In this document: positions 1-6,636 of the stretch, one piece after another
Numbering within the stretch: position 1 is the first letter of the stretch
Layout: each line of letters starts with the position of its first letter
DNA from: Hadesarchaea archaeon
GTDB lineage: Archaea > Hadarchaeota > Hadarchaeia > Hadarchaeales > Hadarchaeaceae
Direction of reading: 5' to 3'
DNA: 8,833 nucleotides
Assembly (NCBI GenBank): GCA_003661465.1
Contig: QMWE01000033.1
Span: 1 to 8,833 of the forward strand
Notes under the pieces: model-generated
What the model was told of the DNA's origin: nothing
The model's database searches: none
What the model saw: only the letters and a program-made list of their open reading frames with translations
Translations under genes and position numbers: made by a program

Positions 1-149
1 GCGTTGCCGCATCATGGCGCGAGTCGTGGGGTATCGTTTCTGTTCCATTGCCCCGACCTCTCGGCCGGACCTTTACAGGTTCGCGTTCCTGTCAGATGGA
101 CGGAGTTTCCTCAGGCTTTCGCCCGACGGTCGCCCACCAGCTCGCCGGC
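1..149 (-). ncRNA. rnpB: RNase P RNA, 5' portion (runs off left edge)
   Basis: This is the catalytic RNA of RNase P, which removes the 5' leader from pre-tRNA. Read on the minus strand, it shows the universally conserved segment CR-I as GAGGAAACUCCGUCC (98-112). Just before it is a short hairpin closed by a GAAA tetraloop (GGC-GAAA-GCC, about 114-123), as expected for P3. Further on is the archaeal conserved stretch GGCAAUGGAACAGAAACG, then AUACC (about 29-54). The 5' end is inferred near 149, from the GCCGGCGAGCUGG start of P1 and a TATA box about 26 bp upstream. The 3' half, with the partner strands of P1, P2 and P4, lies outside the window, so the type cannot be confirmed. The family identity is very likely; the exact 5' end is an estimate. 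Confidence 0.93.
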
Positions 150-156
150 ATAATAG

Positions 157-166
157 ATTTTAGTTT
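157..166 (+). promoter_or_regulatory. Possible TATA box for the deoxyribosyltransferase gene (leaderless start)
   Basis: ATTTTAGTTT is centred about 26 bp before the ATG at 189, and no Shine-Dalgarno sequence precedes that ATG (the bases are GTAGCCTG). The spacing fits a leaderless transcript. The match to the TATA consensus is only fair. Confidence 0.35.
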
Positions 167-170
167 GAAC

Positions 171-179
171 ACTTAAGAA
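171..179 (-). promoter_or_regulatory. TATA box for RNase P RNA
   Basis: The minus-strand sequence TTCTTAAGT is centred about 26 bp upstream of the inferred RNA 5' end near 149, which is the standard archaeal TATA-to-start spacing. It lies in the short gap shared with the divergent gene starting at 189. Confidence 0.5.
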
Positions 180-188
180 AGTAGCCTG

Positions 189-656
189 ATGGGAACCAAG
201 GTGTTTATCGCTGGGCCACTGTTCTCGCAAGCGGAACGCGAATTCAACTTAAAACTAGATCGGTTTCTCAGAAGACATGGGTTTGAGACGATTCTTCCTC
301 AGCGAGATCTCGGACAACTGTGGAAGGTCAAATCCGATAAAGAGTATGGGAAGCTGTACAGGAAAGACCTACGCGGGATCGAGAAGTCAGATCTGCTCGT
401 GGCGGTTCTCGATGGACCCGATGTGGACTCCGGCACGGCATTTGAGATAGGTTACGCCTCAGCCATAGGGAAACCGGTGATCGGTCTCAAGACCGATATT
501 CGCGTATTTGCCAGAGAGGAGGAAATAAACAACATGTTGGCCCAGAGCCTCAAAATCGTGAAAAATTTTGATGAACTCTTGTCGCTTTTGGATGCCCTAA
601 AGAAATCCAGAAACAGGGGAGAAAATACTGGCTCTAAATATCGTCCTCTGCGGTAA
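189..656 (+). CDS. Nucleoside 2-deoxyribosyltransferase family protein
   Basis: This 155-residue protein belongs to the nucleoside 2-deoxyribosyltransferase fold, a Rossmann-like family that also includes the nucleotide N-hydrolase Rcl/DNPH1. Members cleave or exchange the N-glycosidic bond of deoxynucleosides or deoxynucleotides in nucleotide salvage or pool cleaning, in the cytoplasm. Visible signatures are the N-terminal strand and loop VFIAGPLFSQAE (5-16), the LPQRD segment (36-40), a hydrophobic strand with Asp LLVAVLDG (69-76), and SGTAFEIGYA (81-90). Glu86 in that last motif is the expected catalytic nucleophile. KPVIGLKTD (95-103) follows. The length is normal for the family. The last 20 or so residues are basic and probably disordered. 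The substrate, and whether it acts as transferase or hydrolase, cannot be read from sequence. The gene is divergent from the RNase P RNA gene and convergent with the SerB-like gene 17 bp away; neither neighbour indicates a pathway. Confidence 0.85.
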   Translation: MGTKVFIAGPLFSQAEREFNLKLDRFLRRHGFETILPQRDLGQLWKVKSDKEYGKLYRKDLRGIEKSDLLVAVLDGPDVDSGTAFEIGYASAIGKPVIGLKTDIRVFAREEEINNMLAQSLKIVKNFDELLSLLDALKKSRNRGENTGSKYRPLR

Positions 657-673
657 AGATATCAAATCACCGA

Positions 674-1297
674 TCAATTCACGTAATTAAGAATCTTCGT
701 CAAATCTTTTTCATCTATTATTACGTTGGCCACTTCCTTCACTATTGGCTGCGCGTTAAATGCCACCCTCAAACGAGCATATCTAAAAAGCTTCATATCA
801 TTTGCTCCGTCAACCACGGCTAACACATCGTCTTTTTTTACCTTCATTTTCACCAACAGCTCCTCAAGACCCACGACGCGGTCGCTCATCACCGTAAGTG
901 GCTCTATACCGGAAAGGCCACCATTGTTGAAGACGAGTTTGTTCGTGAAAAGATAATCCAAGCCCAGTTCTTTTTTCACCCTTTCTGAAAATATGGTAAA
1001 ACCACCCGTAACCCCGATAAGCACATATCCCCTCCGCTTCAATTCGCTGCACACTTCGTGAGCGCCTTTCATATAGGGCATCGAATTCGCCACCTCCAAG
1101 GCCGTTTTGTAATCAGCGCCCTTTAGCACATCTATCCTCTGCTGAAGCCCCTCTTCCCATTTGATCTCACCCCTCAGGCCCCGGATGGTGATCTCGTGAA
1201 CCAGTTTTGATTTGTTGAAACGTTCTGCGAGCAGCGGCAAAAACTCGGCATCTAGGAGCACGCTCTCGAGATCGAAAATTGCAACTTTTTTGACCAT
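674..1297 (-). CDS. SerB-like HAD phosphatase with altered catalytic motifs
   Basis: This 207-residue HAD-superfamily protein resembles archaeal phosphoserine phosphatase (last step of serine synthesis) along its whole length: cap helices at about 15-75, VTGGF (96-100, motif II, Thr97), LGLDYLFTNKL (111-121) and VDGANDM (162-168, motif IV). Motif I is FDLESVL (8-14). The nucleophile Asp9 is present, but the usual second Asp, the general acid/base of DxDST, is Glu11. The same D-L-E pattern occurs in the ThrH phosphatase/phosphotransferase. The motif III Lys that aligns just before a Gly in canonical SerB is Val142 here, with Arg140 the nearest basic residue. The GDG of motif IV reads VDG, with its Asp residues kept. 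Serine phosphatase activity is therefore uncertain. A longer frame opens at 1360, but the start at 1297 is preferred because AGGAGGG lies 6 bases upstream, with a TATA-like box just beyond. No serA or serC homologue is nearby. Confidence 0.82.
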   Translation of the reverse strand: MVKKVAIFDLESVLLDAEFLPLLAERFNKSKLVHEITIRGLRGEIKWEEGLQQRIDVLKGADYKTALEVANSMPYMKGAHEVCSELKRRGYVLIGVTGGFTIFSERVKKELGLDYLFTNKLVFNNGGLSGIEPLTVMSDRVVGLEELLVKMKVKKDDVLAVVDGANDMKLFRYARLRVAFNAQPIVKEVANVIIDEKDLTKILNYVN

Positions 1298-1303
1298 CGG
1301 CAT

Positions 1304-1336
1304 CCCTCCTTTTACCAGCATGCTTTCTCTTTTTAA
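1304..1336 (-). promoter_or_regulatory. TATA box and ribosome binding site that fix the SerB-like start
   Basis: On the minus strand, TTAAAAA (1330-1336) is followed about 25 bp later by the expected transcription start near 1308-1310. AGGAGGG (1304-1310) sits there, 6 bases from the ATG at 1297. This leaves a leader of about a dozen bases, so the upstream in-frame ATGs at 1360 and 1321 would not be transcribed. Confidence 0.55.
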
Positions 1337-1409
1337 CCCTAGCGGAAGGTTTCCCGACAAACACGTTTTCTTGGAGATCGTCTAATTACACCAAGACATG
1401 TGCCAATGA

Positions 1410-2675
1410 TTATTTTTGAAGTTCTTTCAGTATCGCGAGAGCTCTGTCGTAACTTACTTTCCCTTCCGCCACCATACGTTTTGCCACCAAATCTATGAGT
1501 TCACCCGTGGCACCTACCGTAGCGGCGACATTTCTTGCGTGTAATTTGAGATGACCACGTTGGATACCTTCGGTGGCCAGAGCCCGCATAGCCGCCAGGT
1601 TCTGGGCCAATCCCACTGCCGCGAGAACCTCCCCAAGCTCTTGCGCTGTCTTCACTCCCAGTATTTTCCTGCAGATTTTCGCAATTGGATGAACCGCAGT
1701 TGCACCTCCAACAAGTCCAACTGCCACTGGCAACTCAATACTGCCCACCAGATCGCCATCATCATTCCGCTCCCAGTGAGTCAACGGCTTGTAAAGGCCA
1801 TCCTTTGCCGCATATGCGTGCGCTCCGGCTTCGAGTGCCCGGGTGTCGTTTGCCGTCGCGAGGGCCACGGCTATGACTCCGTTCATTACTCCCTTATTGT
1901 GAGTGGCGCAACGGTAGGGATCAGCCGCTGCGAACGCATATGCCTGCAACACTCCTTCGACCACCTCCTCGCCACCCAGCGCCTCCTTGGAAAACGTGGC
2001 TCTCGCCCGGGCAAGGCGATGCGTCGCGAGGTTTGAAACTATCCGGAGAAAAACCCTCCCCCCGGTCAATTCTTCTATCACGGGCGCCACTGCCTCACAC
2101 ATCGTGTTTATCACGTTTGCACCCATCGCATCGCGTACATCCACGAGGAGATGTACGATCACCATCGGGCCACGAAATGTTTCCATCAAGCGCACTTCCA
2201 AGTCCACGGCCCCGCCGCCAAGTTTTACCAGGAATGGATCCTGCTCATTCGCTTTAGATATGATACGTTCCTTATGAGTCAAGATCTCCTCTTTTGCCCT
2301 CAGATGATCCTTGACATCAACAACTTGGATCTGACCAATCATCACCGGTCTAGTACTCTCCGCATGAAAGCCTCCACGAGGGCGGGCCATCTTGGCGGCA
2401 TTTGACGCAGCTGCCACGACCGATGGCTCTTCCAAGACCATTGGGATGAGGTAATCCTTGCCGTTTATGAGAAAATGGGTGGCTATACCAAGCGGAAACT
2501 CTGTAGTGCCGATAACATTCTCAATCATGCGATTCGCTTGCTCGAGCTCCAATGCCCCTGTCTTTTGCAGGAGGTCAACCTCCTCCTCACTGAGTTTTGC
2601 GAAATCACGCACAAACTCCAGCCTTTTCCTCGGGTCCAGCTTGTAGAAACCAGATACTTCCGACGTTTTATCCAT
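1410..2675 (-). CDS. mvaA: Hydroxymethylglutaryl-CoA reductase, class II
   Basis: This enzyme reduces HMG-CoA to mevalonate, the committed step of isoprenoid synthesis for archaeal ether lipids. The 421-residue soluble protein has no membrane anchor. It carries class II signatures: ENVIG (52-56), PLGIATHFLING (61-72), EEPSVVAAAS (82-91), GGF and MIGQIQ (101-117), DAMGAN (182-187), HNKGVMNG (259-266), AND (275-277) and RGHLKLHARN (373-382). Catalytic residues Glu83, Lys261, Asp277 and His375 correspond in order and spacing to Glu83, Lys267, Asp283 and His381 of the Pseudomonas mevalonii enzyme. The NADH/NADPH preference is not clear from sequence. The start at 2675 is chosen over an in-frame ATG at 2699, because GGGGGAG lies 4 bases upstream and the TATA box places the transcript start between the two ATGs. 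The enzyme is usually degradative in Pseudomonas but biosynthetic in archaea. No other mevalonate gene is present in the window. Confidence 0.96.
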   Translation of the reverse strand: MDKTSEVSGFYKLDPRKRLEFVRDFAKLSEEEVDLLQKTGALELEQANRMIENVIGTTEFPLGIATHFLINGKDYLIPMVLEEPSVVAAASNAAKMARPRGGFHAESTRPVMIGQIQVVDVKDHLRAKEEILTHKERIISKANEQDPFLVKLGGGAVDLEVRLMETFRGPMVIVHLLVDVRDAMGANVINTMCEAVAPVIEELTGGRVFLRIVSNLATHRLARARATFSKEALGGEEVVEGVLQAYAFAAADPYRCATHNKGVMNGVIAVALATANDTRALEAGAHAYAAKDGLYKPLTHWERNDDGDLVGSIELPVAVGLVGGATAVHPIAKICRKILGVKTAQELGEVLAAVGLAQNLAAMRALATEGIQRGHLKLHARNVAATVGATGELIDLVAKRMVAEGKVSYDRALAILKELQK

Positions 2676-2679
2676 GCAT

Positions 2680-2714
2680 CTCCCCCTTAATCTAACCATA
2701 AATTAGGTATAAAT
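2680..2714 (-). promoter_or_regulatory. TATA box and ribosome binding site of the HMG-CoA reductase gene
   Basis: ATTTATA on the minus strand (2708-2714) predicts a transcript start near 2686. The Shine-Dalgarno sequence GGGGGAG (2680-2686) would then sit at the very start of an 11-base leader to the ATG at 2675. The in-frame ATG at 2699 would be upstream of the transcript. Confidence 0.6.
2708..2714 (+). promoter_or_regulatory. TATA box for the small membrane protein gene (shared site)
   Basis: On the plus strand the same bases read TATAAAT. A start about 25 bp downstream (near 2736) would give a leader of about 7 bases to the ATG at 2743. A second TATA-like ATAAAT lies at 2697-2702. The two divergent genes appear to share this box or use closely overlapping ones. 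Confidence 0.45.
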
Positions 2715-2742
2715 CTGTAAGACCCAAAATAAAAATGGTAAG

Positions 2743-3129
2743 ATGCCGAGGAAAAAGACCAGATCGTCAAAAACTTTGACACTGAAACAACAGCTTAGGA
2801 CAGTTAATCGAGAACTGGCACGGGTCCAAAAACTTCAGTGGACGTACTCGAAACGTCTGTTAAAATTCGGGATAGCCACCTGGATATTTGGTCTCTCGAC
2901 ATTTCTCTCTTCAATTATCATTATGGACGCCAAGGTGTTAAGCGCAACGTATAACCTCTGGGTTCCTATTATGATAGCCACCCTCGCGGTTCCCCTTCTG
3001 ATAACTGCGGTTATGATCCGAAAATTCTCCTCAAAAATCAGGTACCTTGAACGTCTCAGACACACGTTGTTGAGCGAATATGAAAAAGTCATGCTGAAAA
3101 AAGTGGAAAAAATGATAACGGAGAGATGA
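2743..3129 (+). CDS. Small membrane protein with two transmembrane helices, function unknown
   Basis: I do not recognise a family for this 128-residue protein. It has a very basic N-terminus (PRKKTRSSK, 2-10) and a charged helical segment that could form a coiled coil (about 13-38). Two hydrophobic helices follow at about 42-60 and 73-92, joined by a short loop. A second charged, heptad-like helical tail runs at about 95-127. This suggests a helical-hairpin membrane protein with both termini on the cytoplasmic side, given the positive charge at each end, and with two cytoplasmic helices that could pair with each other or with a partner. No signal peptide or catalytic motif is visible. It is divergent from the HMG-CoA reductase gene and ends 37 bp before the convergent ileS stop. 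A competing minus-strand frame over the same DNA is less protein-like and overlaps the end of ileS. Confidence 0.72.
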   Translation: MPRKKTRSSKTLTLKQQLRTVNRELARVQKLQWTYSKRLLKFGIATWIFGLSTFLSSIIIMDAKVLSATYNLWVPIMIATLAVPLLITAVMIRKFSSKIRYLERLRHTLLSEYEKVMLKKVEKMITER

Positions 3130-3143
3130 GAATCATAGCCAAG

Positions 3144-3149
3144 AAAAAA
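3144..3149 (-). terminator. Possible T-run terminator after ileS
   Basis: Beyond the ileS stop on the minus strand, ATTTTTTC starts about 18 bases downstream. Oligo-T runs like this are the usual archaeal intrinsic termination signal. It lies in the gap between two convergent genes. There is no strong stem before it. Confidence 0.35.
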
Positions 3150-3166
3150 TCTGAGCGCAGACTCTG

Positions 3167-6160
3167 CTAAGCTGGTAAACGTTTGATCAAAAGCCTGAAG
3201 CTGCTTCCGTCTACGTTCCAGTCCTTTAGGTATCCATCTCCAGAGACATCTCCAATGCTGCATATCCGAAGGTTCCTGATCCGCACCTCCCTGGAGAGGT
3301 ACTCCTGCCGGGTAGCCAAAAGTTTCAGGTTTTCTTCACTGCCAACACCTATATCAACATCGATGCGCTCTTCCATGCCCAAATCCATATCCTTGCGCAT
3401 CATTTGTAATCTCCTGACTATTTCACGTGCGAGACATTCGGCCCTGAGGTTTGGCGTTATCCTCGGGTCTATCGCTATCTTTCCGAACTCCGTCCATAGG
3501 ACGACAAAACCATCTGGAAGCGAATCCGCACCTCCCTGAGGGCCAGCCAACACTAGCTCTTTGCAATTAAGCTGCGCCTGCAAAAGTCCCCTCAGCGGCT
3601 TTAGGAGCTCAACCATATCATGTGAAGACAGCTCGACGATCGCTTTGGCTACTGGCCACCGAAGCTTGAGTTTGACCTGCTGTCTTAAAGCGGCGCTTGC
3701 CTCCACGAAAGTGCGGACGACGTTCATCCCCTGTTCTAACTTCTGGTCTATTGAGCTCTCGCTCACGGAAGGCCACGGTAACATGTGAACGCTTTCCGGG
3801 GCCTCCGGGGAAACCGCTTTTACCAGCTCTCGGTATATCACCTCGCTCACGTGGGGCATAAAGGGAGCCAGAATCCGGGTCAGAGTATGCATCGCCTGAT
3901 AAAGCACCACATATGCTGATAACTTTCTCGGATCGCTTTTTTCGATCCATACTCTCTCCCGAACCAAACGAATGTACCAGCGGCTTAGATCCTCAAGAGT
4001 GAAATTGGCGATGGCACGTGAAGCATGATGAAGATCATAAGCTTCCAAGGAACTTGTGACTTCCCGAACGAGGCTATTGAGCCGTGAAATCATCCAAAGG
4101 TCCTCCGGTGAGAAATTCGCATGAACCGCATCCAGATTTATCTTGCTCGGCTCGAAGTCGTCGAGGGACATGTACGTGGTAGCAAATACGTGAACGTTCC
4201 ACAAGACATTCAGCATTCGATTGACCATTTCCACATTGCTCCAGCTGAACCTCAGATCTTCCCAAGGCGGATTCGCAGAAAGCATGTAAAATCGTAGAAC
4301 GTCCGCTCCGTATCTATCTATGACTTGATGTGGCTCGACCACATTTCCAAGTGATTTCGACATCTTTCGGCCATGCTCATCCAGCGCGAATCCGTGCATC
4401 AACACTTGTCTGTATGGTACCTCGTCAAACGCCACAACTGACACGACCTGCTGGCTGTAGAACCACTTCGTCACCTGATCCTCACCCTCGGTTATGAACT
4501 CGCTGGGCCACAGCCGTTCAAACGCGTCTTTTCTTTTCGGGTACCCGAGACTTGCCCAAGAGGCAATGCCTGAATCAAACCAAACATCCAACACGTCCGG
4601 TACGCGCCTGCACTCCCCACCACATTTTGGGCATCTCAGGACGATCCTATCAACACTGGGCCGATGAAGATCCATATCCTCTATCGGATCTGTTGAGAGC
4701 TTTTTTAATTCTTCTAGCGTGCCCACAACCACCAGATTCTTGCACTTCGCACAAACCCACACTGGGAGTGGTATCCCCCAGTACCGCTGACGTGAGATAC
4801 ACCAGTCACCTACTGACTCAACACCGTTGACGTATCGGGTGGAGACCCACTCTGGTATCCATCTGACACTTCTGGAGTTTTTCTCGATGATCAATTGCTT
4901 TATCCTATTCACGTCGAGAAACCATTGATCGGTCGCCCGGAAAAGCAAAGGTGTCTGGCATCTCCAGCAATGGGGATACGAGTGGGTAATGGTACCGTGT
5001 TTCATCAACAGGCCTTTTTGTCTCAAGTCATTGAGGATCAGGGGATCCGCTTCTTTTACGAAGATACCTGAGTATTTGCCAGCCTCATCGGTGAACTTAC
5101 CGTCAGGGCCAACCGGGCTAAACACCGGTAACTGATATTTTGTCCCGACCACGAAATCTTCCTCACCGTGTCCTGGTGCTGTATGAACACAACCAGTGCC
5201 CTCATCCAGTGTGACATGCTCACCACAGATGACCCTGTGATGCTCTACGTACTCTCTCTGTTTCGGGACCTCGTTGAGAAGGGGATGCTCATATTCAAGA
5301 CCTTCCAAATTTTTTCCCACCATCGTATCCAGCACTTGATATTCATCTATGCCCAGTTCAGCCATCACCTTCTCGACAAGTGATCGGGCCAAAATGTAAA
5401 CATCGTTGTTGACCCTCACTCTGGCATATTCATGACTCGGATGAACGCAAACAGCAACATCTGCGGGAAGGGTCCAAGGAGTGGTGGTCCATATCAGGAG
5501 ATATTCATTCGACCGTTTACGAAGCCTGAAACGTGCGAAAAGCGATGGGTCACGAACATCGCGATATTCACCCCTCACCTCGTGCTCAGCCAAAGCTGTT
5601 TCGCATCGGGGACACCAGTGAATCACGCGGAGGTCCCTTCGAAGGAGGCCTCTCTCGTAGGCCCGTTTTAGAGTCCACCAGGCCGCCTCGATGTAATCAT
5701 TTGTAAAAGTTACATACGGATTTTCCCAGTCCATCCAGACGCCCAAACGTCTGAACTGCTCGGTCATCAACGACACATGCTCTGAGGCCCACTGCTTGCA
5801 GTTCTGGATGAACACTTCCACTCCGATCTTCTGTTCAATATCTTTTTTAGTCCGAACACCAAGCTTTTCCTCCACCTTTACTTCGATTGGGAGACCATGA
5901 CAATCCCATCCTGGCTGCCTGCGAACGTTAAATCCACGCATGGTCTTATAGCGGAGGATTGCATCCTTGATTATCTTATTCCAAGCCGTTCCAAGATGGA
6001 TTGATCCACTGGCATACGGAGGGCCGTCTAAGAAGTACCACGGTTTTTCGGAGGAGCGCAACTGTTTTACCTTTTCGTAAATACCACCAGCACGCCACCA
6101 ATCTTGGATCTCGCGTTCAATTTTCTTTGCATCGTAAACTTTTGCAGCGGGTCGAATCAT
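3167..6160 (-). CDS. ileS: Isoleucyl-tRNA synthetase
   Basis: This class I synthetase charges tRNA-Ile in the cytoplasm. The 997-residue chain is complete, close to the usual archaeal length. The Rossmann catalytic core carries the HIGH motif as HLGT (55-58) after DGPPYASGSI, then GWDCHGLPIE (84-93) and KMSKS (599-603). The inserted CP1 editing domain has WTTTPWT (224-230) and GTGCVHTAPGHGEED (321-335). Asp335 matches the editing Asp of the family, so hydrolysis of Val-tRNA-Ile should be intact. Cys pairs at 183/186, 398/401, 470/473 and 510/513 are likely zinc ligands. WFDSG (527-531) is a further class signature. The helical anticodon-binding region starts near 650 and is followed by a small C-terminal domain. 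The ATG at 6160 has no close Shine-Dalgarno sequence; AGGTGA occurs about 30 bases upstream, and no alternative in-frame start lies before an upstream stop. It is divergent from the BlaI-like gene. Confidence 0.97.
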   Translation of the reverse strand: MIRPAAKVYDAKKIEREIQDWWRAGGIYEKVKQLRSSEKPWYFLDGPPYASGSIHLGTAWNKIIKDAILRYKTMRGFNVRRQPGWDCHGLPIEVKVEEKLGVRTKKDIEQKIGVEVFIQNCKQWASEHVSLMTEQFRRLGVWMDWENPYVTFTNDYIEAAWWTLKRAYERGLLRRDLRVIHWCPRCETALAEHEVRGEYRDVRDPSLFARFRLRKRSNEYLLIWTTTPWTLPADVAVCVHPSHEYARVRVNNDVYILARSLVEKVMAELGIDEYQVLDTMVGKNLEGLEYEHPLLNEVPKQREYVEHHRVICGEHVTLDEGTGCVHTAPGHGEEDFVVGTKYQLPVFSPVGPDGKFTDEAGKYSGIFVKEADPLILNDLRQKGLLMKHGTITHSYPHCWRCQTPLLFRATDQWFLDVNRIKQLIIEKNSRSVRWIPEWVSTRYVNGVESVGDWCISRQRYWGIPLPVWVCAKCKNLVVVGTLEELKKLSTDPIEDMDLHRPSVDRIVLRCPKCGGECRRVPDVLDVWFDSGIASWASLGYPKRKDAFERLWPSEFITEGEDQVTKWFYSQQVVSVVAFDEVPYRQVLMHGFALDEHGRKMSKSLGNVVEPHQVIDRYGADVLRFYMLSANPPWEDLRFSWSNVEMVNRMLNVLWNVHVFATTYMSLDDFEPSKINLDAVHANFSPEDLWMISRLNSLVREVTSSLEAYDLHHASRAIANFTLEDLSRWYIRLVRERVWIEKSDPRKLSAYVVLYQAMHTLTRILAPFMPHVSEVIYRELVKAVSPEAPESVHMLPWPSVSESSIDQKLEQGMNVVRTFVEASAALRQQVKLKLRWPVAKAIVELSSHDMVELLKPLRGLLQAQLNCKELVLAGPQGGADSLPDGFVVLWTEFGKIAIDPRITPNLRAECLAREIVRRLQMMRKDMDLGMEERIDVDIGVGSEENLKLLATRQEYLSREVRIRNLRICSIGDVSGDGYLKDWNVDGSSFRLLIKRLPA

Positions 6161-6208
6161 GCAGATACCCGAACTTACTTCTAGTTTTCACCTAAAAATC
6201 TCGTGGGC

Positions 6209-6225
6209 TAATATTTTTATTATGA
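6209..6225. promoter_or_regulatory. AT-rich divergent promoter core between ileS and the BlaI-like gene
   Basis: TAATATTTTTATTATGA is the most AT-rich block of the 100-bp gap. On the minus strand AATAAAAATATTAG predicts an ileS transcript start near 6190, about 30 bases before the ATG. On the plus strand TTTTTATTA predicts a start near 6242, just before the GGTGAT ribosome binding site. One or two TATA boxes could serve both genes. A binding site for the adjacent regulator could lie here, but I see no clear palindrome. Confidence 0.45.
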
Positions 6226-6250
6226 CAGAATCTATTTTGGAATGCATTTT

Positions 6251-6256
6251 GGTGAT
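6251..6256 (+). promoter_or_regulatory. Ribosome binding site deciding a TTG start
   Basis: GGTGAT, a common archaeal Shine-Dalgarno sequence, is 4 bases before the TTG at 6261. The next in-frame ATG (6336) would cut off the start of the DNA-binding domain, so TTG initiation is favoured. Confidence 0.55.
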
Positions 6257-6260
6257 GTGA

Positions 6261-6626
6261 TTGTTCAGCTGGACCGAGTACAGGCCCCATAGGGAGGGAT
6301 TACAAACGGTCCTGAGCCCTCTGGAATCCGAGATAATGACGATCATGTGGAGGGAAAAACGTGCGACCGCGAGAACCGTCCACACACTTATAAAAAACAG
6401 GCACAATGTAAACCGCTCCACCGTGAATACCGTTATGAATTCTTTGTGTAAACGTGGGCTGCTCTCTTCCAGCATATCTAGAGGGAAGGGAGGGTTGAGA
6501 TATGTGTATAAGACTAAGCTTTCTCGTGGAAAATTCGAGCGGGAGGTCGTGGAGAAAGTACTCGATAGCTTACTTTCCTCCTACCCCAAAACTGCAAAAA
6601 AAATGATGCGTGAAAAGCTTAAGTGA
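6261..6626 (+). CDS. BlaI/MecI/CopY-type winged-helix transcriptional regulator
   Basis: This 121-residue DNA-binding protein belongs to the penicillinase-repressor (BlaI/MecI) family. The domain begins with the family signature LSPLESEIMTIMW (18-30), followed by a helix-turn-helix with recognition helix about NRSTVNTVMNSLCKRGLL (51-68). The wing follows (about 70-84, with the conserved YVYK). The C-terminal helix SRGKFEREVVEKVLDSLL (88-105) matches the dimerisation segment. Family members bind palindromic operators as dimers and repress. Bacterial ones are inactivated by a BlaR/MecR sensor protease, and none is seen here, so the signal is unknown. The likely start is TTG. The gene ends 10 bp before the ATG of rfcS, whose ribosome binding site overlaps this stop codon, so the two are probably co-transcribed. 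The regulator may control its own operon, the divergent ileS, or distant genes. Confidence 0.85.
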   Translation: MFSWTEYRPHREGLQTVLSPLESEIMTIMWREKRATARTVHTLIKNRHNVNRSTVNTVMNSLCKRGLLSSSISRGKGGLRYVYKTKLSRGKFEREVVEKVLDSLLSSYPKTAKKMMREKLK

Positions 6627-6629
6627 GGT
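6625..6629 (+). promoter_or_regulatory. Ribosome binding site deciding the rfcS start
   Basis: GAGGT overlaps the stop codon of the upstream regulator gene and lies 7 bases before the ATG at 6637. It supports that ATG over the in-frame GTG at 6610 and suggests translational coupling. Confidence 0.6.
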
Positions 6630-6636
6630 TGGACGC

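Noticed and set aside
1298..1360. Extended N-terminus of the SerB-like protein from the ATG at 1360
   Set aside because: The extra 21 residues have no counterpart in the family. The TATA box and AGGAGGG site both point to the ATG at 1297.
1551..2036. Plus-strand frame of 161 codons inside the HMG-CoA reductase gene
   Set aside because: It lies wholly antisense to a clear, conserved enzyme gene, and its Cys/His/Ser-rich composition is typical of a shadow frame.
3130..3166. GCAGA/TCTGC-like pairing next to the ileS stop as a stem-loop terminator
   Set aside because: The arms are only about 5 bases and too close together to form a good loop. Only the T-run is kept as possible termination signal.
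2835..3263. Minus-strand frame of 142 codons overlapping the small membrane protein and the end of ileS
   Set aside because: It begins inside ileS, covers nearly all of the more protein-like plus-strand gene, and has no ribosome binding site or recognisable domain. It is best read as the complement of a membrane-helix coding region.
6188..6475. Minus-strand frame of 95 codons over the start of the regulator gene
   Set aside because: It is antisense to a recognisable BlaI-type winged-helix domain and the shared promoter core, with no domain of its own.
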